Source: Streptomyces sp. NBC_00344 (GTDB taxonomy: Bacteria; Actinomycetota; Actinomycetes; Streptomycetales; Streptomycetaceae). From it: 64,000 nucleotides of DNA. Below the pieces are notes generated by a model. That model saw only the letters and a program-made list of their open reading frames with translations. It ran no database searches and had not been told where the DNA came from. The position numbers were made by a program, and so were the translations under genes. The stretch is from contig NZ_CP107996.1 of the NCBI RefSeq assembly GCF_036088315.1, positions 868,001 to 932,000 of the forward strand, written 5' to 3'. Positions 52,168-61,473 of the stretch are shown here, piece by piece; positions within the stretch are counted from its first letter, which is position 1; each line of letters starts with the position of its first letter.

Positions 52168-53078
52168 GTGGCAGTGCCGCCCGCCGTGGACATCAGCGCG
52201 CTCGCGTCGGAGCCCGTGGCCGCGGAACGCCGGGGCGCCGGGACCACCAGGCCGGCGCGAGGGGTGCTGCCCGCCTTCGCCAGATCGAGAATGGCGCCGG
52301 CCACCCGGGACACCGAATCGGGCACGCGACGGAAGCTGGGGAAGTCGTTGATGTCGACGATCACGGGGCCGTCGGGGCCGAGCACCACATCGATGCCGTA
52401 CAGGTCGAGCCCGAAGACCGCGCCGACCTGAGCGGCGACCGAAGCCACTTCGGCGGGCAGCGGCACACTCCTCTCGTCGACCGGCTGGTCAGGATGGAGC
52501 GGTGAACGGCGTACCGTCGCGTGCAGTTCACCCGCCAGGCAGTAGACCTTCAGGTCGGACCCCGGGTTGGACACGTACGGCTGGGCGATCAGGCGCCCTT
52601 CGCCCGCCAGCTCCTCGTCTACTTCGTCAAGCTTTTCCGGGCTCGCCACCAGCCGCACCCCACGGCCCGCACTTCCCTCGGCGGGTTTCACGACCAGCGG
52701 GAACATGTCCCCCGGGACGTCGGCGAACAACGCGGCCCGCGGCGCCGTGTAGGTCACCGGGACCGGCAGCCCGTGCTGCCGGGCGATGACCGCGGCGAGC
52801 GCCTTGTCACGCACCGAGCGGATCGACCGCACATCGTTCACGGTCGTCAGACCGACGGCGGCCGCCGCCTCGAGCAGAGTCAGCCCCGGCCCACCGGAAA
52901 CGGTCTTGAGCACCCAGGCGTCGTGCGTCCCTGCCCGCACCGTCTCCGAGATCCGCAGCAGTGAGCCCCCCGGCCGCACCACGTCGACCCGATGACCCCA
53001 CGCGGTGAGCTTTCGGACCACGTCGAGGGGCATACCGTCATGCCGGTACTGCTCCTCGACGAGGAAGCAGAGCTTCAT
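52164..53078 (-). CDS. ATP-grasp ligase-like protein A
   Basis: A 304-residue ATP-grasp protein. KLCFLVEEQYRHDGMPLDVV begins the pre-domain. The ATP-grasp domain shows PLVVKPAEGSAGRGVRLVAS, RLIAQPYVSNPGSDLKVYCL and YGIDVVLGPDGPVIVDINDF. The last motif also resembles inositol-phosphate 5/6-kinases. The ATG at 53078 has GGGGGTACC before it; longer starts have no support. Together with protein B it forms a coupled pair that could carry out two successive ligations. No small precursor peptide was recognised upstream, so a RiPP (graspetide) role is not shown. Confidence 0.82.
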   Translation of the reverse strand: MKLCFLVEEQYRHDGMPLDVVRKLTAWGHRVDVVRPGGSLLRISETVRAGTHDAWVLKTVSGGPGLTLLEAAAAVGLTTVNDVRSIRSVRDKALAAVIARQHGLPVPVTYTAPRAALFADVPGDMFPLVVKPAEGSAGRGVRLVASPEKLDEVDEELAGEGRLIAQPYVSNPGSDLKVYCLAGELHATVRRSPLHPDQPVDERSVPLPAEVASVAAQVGAVFGLDLYGIDVVLGPDGPVIVDINDFPSFRRVPDSVSRVAGAILDLAKAGSTPRAGLVVPAPRRSAATGSDASALMSTAGGTAT

Positions 53079-53483
53079 CCAGGTACCCCCCTGGGCTTCC
53101 ACCGCGGGCATGCCGCGGGCACGTGAGCGCCCAACGATGCCATGCGGAGCCGGAACGTACACCTTCGGGGTGGGCACGGTGTGTCAGGGCATCCCGACGG
53201 CCAACGAACCGGGGCCGACTGACGGGAAGCCGGCACTCGAAGGCGGACTTCCGCACGTACGAACCGGGCATTCCGCGGTCGACGGCCGCCAGGACACCGG
53301 ACCGGTCTCCCGGCACCCGAACTCCTTGGGGCGAGGCCGGACACAGAAAGGTGCGCGGCTTCCGGCCGCGACGGTGAAAGGGACGGAGACCGGAACGCTC
53401 CGGCCGGCTGGAGTCACACCACTCTTCGTGTCCCCCACCGGCGTGGAGCAGCAGCACCGGGCCCCGAGTGAGAGCACACCGAC
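53079..53483. other. Intergenic upstream of the ATP-grasp pair
   Basis: A 405-bp region with several overlapping open frames that lack family features and good SD sites. It was read for a short acidic/Thr-rich precursor peptide on the minus strand; none stood out. It should contain the promoter of the ATP-grasp pair. Confidence 0.35.
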
Positions 53484-53850
53484 GTGACCGACATGAACAA
53501 GCACCAGGCAAGGCGCATCGCCGCACGGACCGAGTCACGGCTGCGCGGGCTTGATGCACGGGATGGCGCTCGGGAGACGCTGGGCGGCGCACGGGGCGAC
53601 CTGCCGGCTGCCGGCACGCTGCGCGCCGGAGTCTGTACCCAGGTTGCCTGTTTCACCGCCGAGGGCGGCATCCGGGCCTGCGTGCGCGGCAGTCACAAGG
53701 GCGCTCGGCCTGGTGAGCCGTCACGAACTGGCCTGGGTTCGGGACACCTTGGCCCGTGATCTGCTGACCGAGGCGACCGGCCTGCCCAGCGGTGCCGGAT
53801 ACACCGAGGGTTGGGATCCCCACTGGTTGGGCCGCTGTCCGGACTGGTGA
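53484..53850 (+). pseudogene. Possible frameshifted small gene
   Basis: From a GTG at 53484 the frame reads MTDMNKHQARRIAARTESRL and CTQVACFTAEGGIRACVRGS with strongly GC-biased third positions up to about 53700. The bias then moves to another frame, which reads ALGLVSRHELAWVRDTLARD and TEGWDPHWLGRCPDW and stops at 53848-53850. Joined, the two would make a protein of about 120 residues. The switch suggests a frameshift near 53695-53705, real or a sequencing error. No family was recognised. It is divergent from the ATP-grasp pair. Confidence 0.35.
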
Positions 53851-54090
53851 CCGACCGCTGCTGCGACCGCCGCGGTGCCCCGCGCGCCTTCGTCGGCGCG
53901 CCGGCCGGCGTCCACCGCCACCGGCGAAGCCGGCAGCGTTCCGAAACCGCGCGCGACGTCTACCGCTGGCGCCGTCGGGGTCGCCGTGACGCTTCGGCGC
54001 CCGGCAGGTCAACGTGACCGAGAGGAAGGCCGCCACCCGCACAAGCATGGACACGTCATCGACGGTCGCCGAAATCCGCTCGCATGCACC

Positions 54091-55239
54091 TCACGCACCC
54101 GCGGCGTACCGCCAGAAGTCGCGCATCCTCGCGGGCGGCGTCGGTCCGGTCAGTTCCAGCTGGCTCATCAGGATGGTCGCCGTTCCGGTGGCGGGAATGA
54201 TGTGGGCCGCCGTCCCCGTTCCGCCGATCCATCCGTAGCGCCCCGGCACGTTCCAGGGGTTGGTCTCCGCGACGTCGACCGAGCCGCCGAATCCCCAGCC
54301 CTGTCCCTCGAGGAACAGCGTGCCGGCCCGGCGCTGGGACGGGGTCAGGTGGTCGGTGGTCATCTGCTTCACCGAGCCCGGCGACAGCAGGTGACGGTTG
54401 CCGGATGTGCCGCCGGCGAGCAGCATCCGGGCGAAGGCGTGCCAGTCGTCGACGGTCGAGACCAGACCGCCGGCGCCGGACGGGAAGGCCGGCACGCTGC
54501 TCCACTGTCCGTCGGGCGCGTCGACGAGCTGGAGGCCGCTGTCAGGGCCGGTCCGGTAGTAGTGGGTGAACCGGTCGAGTTTCCCTGCCGGTACGTCGAA
54601 TCCGGTGTCGGTCATGCCCAGCGGCTCGAACAGCCGCTCCGCCAGGAACTCGGGAAGCGAACGCCCCGAGACCCTGGCGATCAGCACGCCCTGGATGTCG
54701 GAACAGGTGTTGTACAGCCAGGTGTCACCGGGCTGATGCAGCAAAGGAATCCGGGACAGCGCCGCCATCCATGCGTCCGGCTCCTGGACGTGCTGCGGCT
54801 GCGGCGGGCCCTGCTTCAGTTCGCTGAACAGCAGCCCCGTCGCCGGCAGCGAGAAATCGGACGAGAAGCCGTATCCGGCAAGGGAGGTGAGCAGATCGAG
54901 CACGGTGATGGGGCGGGCGGCGGGAACCACGTCGCCGACCGCGCCGGACGGCGTACGGACGACCTCGGGTGAGGCCAGTTCGGGCAGCCAGCGTTCGACA
55001 GCGTCGTCGAGCGCGATCCGGCCGTCCTCGACCAGCATCATGACCGCCGCGGCCACGACGGGCTTCGTGAGCGAAGCGACGCGGAAGATCGAATCCCTGG
55101 CCATCGGGGTCGTGCCGTCGGCATCGGCCGAACCGACGGCCCGTACCTCGAGCTGGTCACCGCGAGCCACCAGGCCCACCGCTCCCGGCCCGGATCCATC
55201 GCCGGAACGCGTCTTCAGGGTGTCGTTCAGATCGGTCAT
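54091..55239 (-). CDS. Beta-lactamase-fold serine hydrolase
   Basis: A 382-residue class C beta-lactamase/DD-peptidase-type serine hydrolase. The SxxK motif is VASLTKPV (nucleophile Ser), the YxN-type motif is WLYNTCSDIQG, and the end has GRYGWIGGTGTAAHI in place of KTG. No signal peptide is seen, so it is probably a cytoplasmic esterase/amidase. The ATG at 55239 has GAGGTGG in front; upstream starts are not supported. The C-terminus at 54091 is complete for the family. Confidence 0.88.
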   Translation of the reverse strand: MTDLNDTLKTRSGDGSGPGAVGLVARGDQLEVRAVGSADADGTTPMARDSIFRVASLTKPVVAAAVMMLVEDGRIALDDAVERWLPELASPEVVRTPSGAVGDVVPAARPITVLDLLTSLAGYGFSSDFSLPATGLLFSELKQGPPQPQHVQEPDAWMAALSRIPLLHQPGDTWLYNTCSDIQGVLIARVSGRSLPEFLAERLFEPLGMTDTGFDVPAGKLDRFTHYYRTGPDSGLQLVDAPDGQWSSVPAFPSGAGGLVSTVDDWHAFARMLLAGGTSGNRHLLSPGSVKQMTTDHLTPSQRRAGTLFLEGQGWGFGGSVDVAETNPWNVPGRYGWIGGTGTAAHIIPATGTATILMSQLELTGPTPPARMRDFWRYAAGA

Positions 55240-55535
55240 CGGTCCACCTCTGTGAGAGTGCGTACGGGAGGTCCGACTCCGGCCGGCGTGAAGAATCATC
55301 GGCCGGGGCAACGCCGATCCGGGTCCGGCCCCGCAATGGCGCGGACCGGTGAGCGGCCCCGCCCTGTGCCCCACCCCGTCCTCCGCGGAACAGCGACGGA
55401 CCGTCATCGGGTGCACACGGAAATCGAGCCACCGCCCGACCTACACAAAAGATAAAAATAGGCGCAAACTGGTCATTGCATGACGAAAAGGCCGCGTAAT
55501 GCGGTTGGACTTGCGAAGAGAAGGAGGCGAGTCAT

Positions 55536-56009
55536 ATGGCCGACGTCTCGCACAGCAGGGGAGATCTCGGCAGCCACCCCCACGCCACTGGGGATCTCGG
55601 CAGTCACCCGGATGTTCCGGAGATGCAGGCTAGGTACGCGCAGATGCTCGGTGGGGGCCGGGTGATGCCCGTGGAGGCGCCGGTGTTCCTCGTCGGGCTG
55701 TACTGCGCGGCGTCACCCTGGATACTGCATTTCACGGGCAATCAGTCGGCGCTCGCAACGCACAATCTGATCATGGGAATCGCGATTGGCCTGATGGCTC
55801 TCGCCATCACCATCGCCCCGGGGAGGATGATGGGGCTCGGCGGGGCCATGAGCGTGATCGGCGTGTGGATGATCATCGCTCCGTGGATCGTGGGAAGCAA
55901 TCCGGACCGCGGGATCATCTGGAACAACGCGGTCATCGGCGGCCTCACCATCCTGCTCGGCCTGCTCTGCGCAGGGGTAGGGATGAGAGCCGGCCGACGA
56001 ACGAAGTGA
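55536..56009 (+). CDS. SPW-repeat membrane protein
   Basis: A 157-residue protein. The N-terminal 45 residues are hydrophilic with the short repeat (T/R)GDLGSHP. Four predicted transmembrane helices follow. SPW-type motifs lie in the first half (ASPWILHF) and third helix (IAPWIVGSN), as in the SPW-repeat family, and the pair NQSALATHN / NPDRGIIWNN stands at equivalent loop positions. Function unknown, membrane-located. SD AAGGAGG precedes the ATG. The upstream 80 bp are AT-rich for this genome and likely carry the promoter. Confidence 0.88.
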   Translation: MADVSHSRGDLGSHPHATGDLGSHPDVPEMQARYAQMLGGGRVMPVEAPVFLVGLYCAASPWILHFTGNQSALATHNLIMGIAIGLMALAITIAPGRMMGLGGAMSVIGVWMIIAPWIVGSNPDRGIIWNNAVIGGLTILLGLLCAGVGMRAGRRTK

Positions 56010-56066
56010 TCCGGGACCCGCGGTCATCCCTGTCGCCTGTCGGCAGCCGGCCGTGATGACGGAGGG

Positions 56067-56110
56067 CAGCCGGCGCCGATCCGGGATCACCCCCGGTTCG
56101 GCGCCGGCTG
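56067..56110. terminator. Hairpin between convergent SPW and CBS genes
   Basis: A 19-bp stem with one mismatch (56067-56085 with 56092-56110) and a 6-nt loop, between two convergent genes; it probably terminates both. Confidence 0.8.
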
Positions 56111-56167
56111 TGTCTGCGCCGTCCGCGCGGCGAGACGGACCGTCCTCAGTGATCGCTCGGCGCGGTG

Positions 56168-57613
56168 TCAGCGGGAAACGGCGGGAGCCGGACTGCAGGA
56201 TTCATGGGCCGCCTGCAATTCCTCCCGGCGCACCGAGGCGACCGCCCGACCGTCAACGAGCACCAGCGCGGCCGGTGCATCCGGGCCCAGCGCGTCGAGT
56301 GCGACCGACAGCGGCTGGCCCACACCGACGGTCGGCAGAGCTTCGCCGAACCAGTCGAGTGCCGGACCGTCCGGCGTGCCCTTCCCAGAGGTGAGCGCGG
56401 CTTCGATAGATGCGGATGTGACGGAACCGGTGATCTCGGTGGCACTGACCCCGTAGGGGCGTTCCGGGCGCACGACGACAACAGGTGCGGCAGTGGCGCC
56501 GCCGCCCCGCAGGATCGACAGGGCCTCGCCGAGCGAGGCGGAGGCCGGGACGGTGACCAGGCTGCCGGGCAGGGACGCGGTGCCGGCGAGTACGGAGCGT
56601 ACGGTCGGCTCGTCGTCGTCAGGGCTGCGCGGCTCCTCCAGGAAGCCCCAGTTCCTCAGCCAGTCGTCGCTCAGCGCCTTGGAGAGGTAGGAACGACCCG
56701 AGTCGGGGAGCAGAACGACGACAAGGTCGTCCGGGCCCAGCTCACGCGCGACCCGCAGGGCCGCGGCCACCGCCGTCCCTGACGACGGGCCGACCAGGAG
56801 CCCCTCCTCGCGTGCCATCCGCCGGGCGGTGAGCAGCGACTCCCGGTCCGGGATCCGCTCGAAGCGGTCCACCACGTCGCGCTGGTAGGACTCCGGCCAG
56901 ATGTCCTCGGGGGTGTCCGGATGGACGAAGTGGCCGATGCTCTCCACGAAATAGGGGCTGCCGTCCCCGCCGCTGTAGACCGACGCCTCCGGGTCGGCCC
57001 CGACCACGGTGACCTTCCCCCCGGAGACCTGTTTGAGGTGGGTGCCGGTACCACTGATGGTCCCGCCGGTGCCCACGCCCGCGATGAAGTGCGTGACCCG
57101 GCCCTCGGTCTGCTCCCAGATCTCCGGGCCCGTGGTGCGCACATGTGCGTCGGGGTTGGCCGGGTTGTCGTACTGATTCGCCAGCCAGGCTCCCGGAATC
57201 TCCTCGGCGAGCCGGCGCACCACATGGAAGAGGTGGTCGGGGTGCTCCTTGGAGAGGGACGTCGGAGCCAGCACGACCTCGGCGCCGTAGGCCTTGAGGA
57301 TGTCGCTCTTCTCCTTGGCGGACCTGTCGGACACCCCCACGACCACGCGGTAGCCGCGCTGCCGGCCCAGGATGGCCAGCCCGATGCCGGTGTTCCCCGA
57401 TGTCGCCTCGATGATCGTGCCGCCCGGCCCCAGCAGCCCTTCGCGCTCGGCCGCCTCCACCATGGACAGCGCGGCGCGGTCCTTGACGCTCCCGCCGATA
57501 CTCAGGAACTCCGCCTTCGCGTAAATGGGTGCGGCGATCCCCTCACCCAGGTGGGAAAGCCGGAACAGGGGCGTCCCGCCGATCGCGTCCACAACCGATT
57601 CATAGACCGGCAT
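56168..57613 (-). CDS. Cystathionine beta-synthase-type PLP enzyme
   Basis: A 481-residue PLP enzyme. The PLP lysine is in GGSVKDRAALSM, the substrate loop is EATSGNTGIGLA, and the phosphate-binding loop is GVGTGGTISGTG. A C-terminal pair of CBS modules (about 345-470) completes the domain order of cystathionine beta-synthase. It condenses serine (or O-acetylserine) with homocysteine or sulfide. The ATG at 57613 has AAGGGGATCAGG in front. The flavin monooxygenase run begins 125 bp upstream on the same strand, which fits sulfur assimilation: sulfite released there could end in cysteine. Confidence 0.9.
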   Translation of the reverse strand: MPVYESVVDAIGGTPLFRLSHLGEGIAAPIYAKAEFLSIGGSVKDRAALSMVEAAEREGLLGPGGTIIEATSGNTGIGLAILGRQRGYRVVVGVSDRSAKEKSDILKAYGAEVVLAPTSLSKEHPDHLFHVVRRLAEEIPGAWLANQYDNPANPDAHVRTTGPEIWEQTEGRVTHFIAGVGTGGTISGTGTHLKQVSGGKVTVVGADPEASVYSGGDGSPYFVESIGHFVHPDTPEDIWPESYQRDVVDRFERIPDRESLLTARRMAREEGLLVGPSSGTAVAAALRVARELGPDDLVVVLLPDSGRSYLSKALSDDWLRNWGFLEEPRSPDDDEPTVRSVLAGTASLPGSLVTVPASASLGEALSILRGGGATAAPVVVVRPERPYGVSATEITGSVTSASIEAALTSGKGTPDGPALDWFGEALPTVGVGQPLSVALDALGPDAPAALVLVDGRAVASVRREELQAAHESCSPAPAVSR

Positions 57614-57738
57614 CCTGATCCCCTTACTACGTACCGAATGAGTGAGCCGTCCGGGCCGCCCTGCCTCCACACTGAGGACGGGGCAGCCGTGGCTCCGGGG
57701 CTGCGGGCACCATGGCCCCCGCAGCGCCGCCCACTCTC

Positions 57739-58611
57739 TCAGCTGTTCGCGGCCTGCTCGCCGCCGAGCCTCTCGTACGGAATCCGCTCCCCGGCCTCGA
57801 CGGCGACCGGCAGCCTGTTCTCGGCCGGCGGCAGCGGGCAGGTGGCCAGATCGGTATAGGCGCAGGGCAGGTTGACCGCCCGGTTGAAGTCGATGACCAC
57901 CCCTCCGTGCGCGTCGGGTGCGGCGATCGAAACGGAGCGGTTGGCCGCGTAGGTCGTCACTCCGGAGGTGGCGTCGGTGAAAAGCACCAGCAGGCTGCCG
58001 GGGTCCCGACCGCCGAACGCCGTGAGCGCATGGGTGTGTCCGCCCAGTTCGAACTCGACCTGCCCCGGGGCGTCGTACACATGCTGGAGCCCTTCGACAG
58101 CGGCACCCACCGTCACCGGGCGGGGCTCGTCGAACGGCAGATAGCGGCCCGGGAGTGCCCAGCGCGGGTCAGGGGCGTACGCCGGGGCTCGGGTGTGGTC
58201 GGCCAGCAGCTTGCTGTCCGGGTGGCGGCGGCGCACGATGTCGTGCCCGCCCCGCTTGGCGACCTCGATCACCGCGTCGCCCGTCACCGCCGACACACTG
58301 GCCCGCTCGGGAAGGATTCCGAAACTGTGGCGCCCGTGCACCGGAGTGCCGTCCACGGTCAGTTCCTCGCCTTCGTCCAGGTGCACCACCACGCCCTCAT
58401 CGGTGCTGGACCAGGCGCCGGGGGCGTCGGGGAAGCGGGCGGGCTCGCTGTCCAGCCACCGCAGGCTGGTGACGGCGAGGAATCCGTGCGGGGCGGTCAG
58501 ATGCCGCTCCTGCTCGTCGTGCCACTGCTCCCACTGCTGCACGAACTGCGCCCTGTCGAGGTCTGTGCCGAGGTGCCTGCCGGTGTCCGTACCGGTCTCC
58601 TGGACGGTCAT
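57739..58611 (-). CDS. DUF1684 protein
   Basis: A 290-residue soluble protein of DUF1684. Seen: EQWHDEQERHLTAPHGFLAV near the N-terminus, then LTAFGGRDPGSLLVLFTDAT and the signature VVIDFNRAVNLPCAYTDLAT, and a C-terminal PYERLG. The function is unknown. The start overlaps the flavin-reductase stop by ATGA, so it is the last member of the monooxygenase operon. Confidence 0.88.
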   Translation of the reverse strand: MTVQETGTDTGRHLGTDLDRAQFVQQWEQWHDEQERHLTAPHGFLAVTSLRWLDSEPARFPDAPGAWSSTDEGVVVHLDEGEELTVDGTPVHGRHSFGILPERASVSAVTGDAVIEVAKRGGHDIVRRRHPDSKLLADHTRAPAYAPDPRWALPGRYLPFDEPRPVTVGAAVEGLQHVYDAPGQVEFELGGHTHALTAFGGRDPGSLLVLFTDATSGVTTYAANRSVSIAAPDAHGGVVIDFNRAVNLPCAYTDLATCPLPPAENRLPVAVEAGERIPYERLGGEQAANS

Positions 58612-59231
58612 GTCGACTCCTTGTCGTTCGCTGTGGTGCCGGCGGGGCGGTGTTCGCCCGGCGCCTGTTCTGCGAGCGCCGGCTCGAGACCGCGGAATCC
58701 GCCGGCGTGGAAGATCCGGGGTCCCACCGAGTGATCGGCGTCCAGTTCGTGGATCCGCAGCAGGACGATGTCGTGGTCGCCGGCGAGGACATGCTGCTCG
58801 ACGCCGCAGTCGAACCAGGCACTCGCGCCACCCACCAGCACCGCCCCCTCGGGGGTGGCACGCCAGTCGAGCCCGGCGAACCTGTCACCGCCGCGCGCGG
58901 CCAGCTGCCGGCCGGCGTCTTCCTGGTGGACGCCCAGCACGCTGACTCCCAGCCGGGGGCGGTCGCGGAGCAGGGGCCAGGTGGTCGAGTCGTGCGCGAT
59001 GCATACCGAGACCAGCGGAGGACTCAGGGATACCGAGGTGAAGGAACTCGCTGCGAGACCGGCCGGGGCGCCGTCGACCAGCGCAGCGATCGCGGTGACT
59101 CCGGTCGGGAATGCTCCGAAAACCCTGCGCAGTTCGGCGGGGTCCAGCGCATCGGCCTCGAACCCGGCGTGGAGCGGCGCGGTGTGCGCACGCTCCCGCG
59201 GTACCCGCCCGACGCCCGTGACAACGGTCAT
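58608..59231 (-). CDS. Flavin reductase (NADH:FMN, DIM6/NTAB family)
   Basis: A 207-residue flavin reductase-like protein. Typical segments are FGAFPTGVTAIAAL, LAASSFTSVSLSPPLVSVCI, RPRLGVSVLGVHQED and DHDIVLLRIHEL. It supplies reduced FMN to the LLM monooxygenases encoded beside it. The ATG at 59231 overlaps the LLM stop by ATGA and follows GGAGG; an ATG four codons earlier is possible. Confidence 0.9.
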   Translation of the reverse strand: MTVVTGVGRVPRERAHTAPLHAGFEADALDPAELRRVFGAFPTGVTAIAALVDGAPAGLAASSFTSVSLSPPLVSVCIAHDSTTWPLLRDRPRLGVSVLGVHQEDAGRQLAARGGDRFAGLDWRATPEGAVLVGGASAWFDCGVEQHVLAGDHDIVLLRIHELDADHSVGPRIFHAGGFRGLEPALAEQAPGEHRPAGTTANDKEST

Positions 59232-60355
59232 CGCCGCCTCCATTCCTCGGCCAGCAGCTGGTAACTGCGGACCCGGTCGGCATGATCGTGGGTGATGGTG
59301 GTGATGATCAGCTCGTCGGCGCCGGTGGCATCACGCAGGGTTTCCAGCTGATCGGCGACCTGCCCCGCCGAACCGACGAACTGGGTTTCGGTGCGGTCCG
59401 CGACCAGCGCCCGGTCCTCCGCCGTCCAGGTGTGAGCACGGGCCTCCTCGGGGGTGGGGAAGGGGATGGCGCCCTCGCCACTGCGGATACTGCGCACCCA
59501 CAGGCCGTAGCCGGTGGCCAGTTCGCGCGCAGTGGCCTCGTCATCGGCGACGACCACATCGGCCGAGACGCTGACGTACGGGCGGTCGAGCTCGGCCGAT
59601 GGCTTGAACGCGGCACGGTAGCCTTCGGCCGCCTCCAGCACGGTGGCCGGAGTGACGTGGTAGTTCGCGGCGAAGCGGAGGCCGTTGGCGCCTGCGGTCC
59701 TCGCGCTGATCCCGGCGCTGCTGCCGAGTATCCAGACCTGAACGTCTGCGCCCTCGCCGGGGACCAGGTGGGCCTCGACGCCTTCGTCGGTGGCGTAGGT
59801 ACCGGCCAGCAGGGCGAGGATGTCGGCGATCTGCTCCTCGTAGGGAGGTGCTTCCGCCTTCGGCTGCTGGAGCAGGTTCTTGTGCAGGGCGAAGCGCGGA
59901 GAGCTCAGCAGACGCTCGAAGGAGAACGGGGCCGGGATTCTCAGCCCGTTCGGTGCCCTGCCGTCGACGACGGTGGAGGCGGCATCCGGAGCCGGCTCCC
60001 GGCCGGCCGGGGGTCTGCCGGCGGAACGGCCGAGGCCCAGATCGAAGCGGCCCGGGTGCACGGCGTCGAGCAGACCGAACTCCTCGACGGTGGACAGCGC
60101 GGTGCGGTGCCCGAGCTGTACCGCGCCGGCGCCGAGCCGGATGGTCGACGTGGCGGCCGCTGTCAGGGCGAGTACGACCGCGGGGGATGTGCCCGCCACC
60201 CCGGGATTGAGGTGGTGTTCGGCAAACCAGTAACGGGCATAGCCGAACCGTTCGGCCTGCTGGGCCAGATCCACGCTGTTGCCCAGCGCCTGAGCAGCAG
60301 TGGACCCGGAGGAGACCGGTACGAGGTCGAGTACCGCGAGCGGGGTGTCGGACAT
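59228..60355 (-). CDS. LLM-class flavin-dependent oxidoreductase 1
   Basis: A 375-residue luciferase-like monooxygenase of the single-domain MsnO8/YhbW-like group. Seen: YARYWFAEHHLNPGVAGTSP, STIRLGAGAVQLGHRTALS and FDLGLGRSAGRPP. The reaction is flavin-dependent oxidation using FMNH2 from the reductase. AAGGAG is 8 nt before the ATG. It lies 14 bp after the next LLM gene in transcription order and overlaps the reductase gene by 4 bp. Confidence 0.9.
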   Translation of the reverse strand: MSDTPLAVLDLVPVSSGSTAAQALGNSVDLAQQAERFGYARYWFAEHHLNPGVAGTSPAVVLALTAAATSTIRLGAGAVQLGHRTALSTVEEFGLLDAVHPGRFDLGLGRSAGRPPAGREPAPDAASTVVDGRAPNGLRIPAPFSFERLLSSPRFALHKNLLQQPKAEAPPYEEQIADILALLAGTYATDEGVEAHLVPGEGADVQVWILGSSAGISARTAGANGLRFAANYHVTPATVLEAAEGYRAAFKPSAELDRPYVSVSADVVVADDEATARELATGYGLWVRSIRSGEGAIPFPTPEEARAHTWTAEDRALVADRTETQFVGSAGQVADQLETLRDATGADELIITTITHDHADRVRSYQLLAEEWRRR

Positions 60356-60369
60356 GATGGCGCTCCTTG

Positions 60370-61473
60370 TCAGTGGTCGGTGAGCGCCGGGCCCGTCGCG
60401 GGGGCGGAGCTCTCATCGGATGCGGCCGGTCCCCAGGCCCACGGCGGATCGGGGATGTCGCGGCGCAGCGTGGGGGCGATGCCGGACTGGAACAGCTCCA
60501 GGCTCCCGCGGTGCTGGGTGGGGGTGAGACCACCGGCGTCGGCCTGCAGATGGAGCACGCTGTGGCCGAACTGCTCGTGGTAGCGGTGCACCTTGTCGAT
60601 GATCTGTTGCGGGCTGCCGATCAGTGCGGAGCTGCGCTCGACGAAGTCTTCCAGTGTGGCGAAGACCGGCTGGGCTCCGAGCTGCCTCTGGAACGCCACG
60701 TTCCCCTCGAACACCGGGCGGTAGGCCGCGATGGCCTCCTGTGTCGTGCGGGCGGCGAAGAAGCCCGCAGATCCGGCACCGACGGTGGCCAGTGCCGGGT
60801 CGTGGCCGTAGCGCTCCCACTGCTGCCGGTAGTGGCGGACGAGTTCGGCGTACGGCTCGATCGGATTGGTCACGTTCGCGGAGAACAGCGGGTCGCCGTA
60901 GCGTGCCGCCAGATCCACCGACTCGCGGCTGGTCGCACTGCCGTGCCAGACCCTGATCGGCTGTTGGTAGGGCCGGGGCAGGACCTCGGCGTCCTTGAGT
61001 TCCGGGCGGAACACGGGCGACGCGGTGACTCTGTCGTTCCGCCATATCTGCCGGAAGAGCTCGTAGGACTCGGCGTTGCGTTCCCACTGGTCGTCCGGGG
61101 TCACCCGGAACAGCTCGCGCTGGGCAGTGCCGTTGCCCTTGCCGATGATCAGTTCGAGCCGGCCGCGGGAGAGATGGTCGAGAGTGGCGTAGTCCTCGTA
61201 GGCGCGTACCGGGTCGAGGAGGCTCAGGGTGGTCACTGCGGTGAACAGCCGTATGCGCCGCGTGAGAGCCGCTATGTGGCTGAGCACCACGGGCGGCGCG
61301 GAGGAGATGAACGGTCGCTCGTGGCGCTCGCCCACACCGAAGCCGTCGAAGCCCAGTTCCTCGGCGAGCAGGGCATCGTCGATCACCTCCCGGAAGCGGT
61401 CCTGGGTGGACTTCCGCCCACCGGTGACGGGGTCGGGGGCGTGCACGATCAGCGTGATGGCCAGAAACCTCAT
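60370..61473 (-). CDS. LLM-class flavin-dependent oxidoreductase 2
   Basis: A 367-residue LLM protein of the alkanesulfonate-monooxygenase-like barrel. Seen: ELGFDGFGVGERHERPFISS, RIRLFTAVTTLSLLDPVRAY, LSRGRLELIIGKGNGTAQR and PYQQPIRVWHGSATSRE. It overlaps the NtaA-type gene by ATGA. Substrate unknown; a role in sulfonate or thioether oxidation is inferred from its partners. Confidence 0.88.
   Translation of the reverse strand: MRFLAITLIVHAPDPVTGGRKSTQDRFREVIDDALLAEELGFDGFGVGERHERPFISSAPPVVLSHIAALTRRIRLFTAVTTLSLLDPVRAYEDYATLDHLSRGRLELIIGKGNGTAQRELFRVTPDDQWERNAESYELFRQIWRNDRVTASPVFRPELKDAEVLPRPYQQPIRVWHGSATSRESVDLAARYGDPLFSANVTNPIEPYAELVRHYRQQWERYGHDPALATVGAGSAGFFAARTTQEAIAAYRPVFEGNVAFQRQLGAQPVFATLEDFVERSSALIGSPQQIIDKVHRYHEQFGHSVLHLQADAGGLTPTQHRGSLELFQSGIAPTLRRDIPDPPWAWGPAASDESSAPATGPALTDH

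Noticed and set aside
53079..53483. A graspetide precursor peptide for the ATP-grasp pair
   Set aside because: No minus-strand small frame with SD, Thr/Ser-rich and Asp/Glu-rich core was found; the open frames present are Arg/Pro-rich and look like GC-driven noise.
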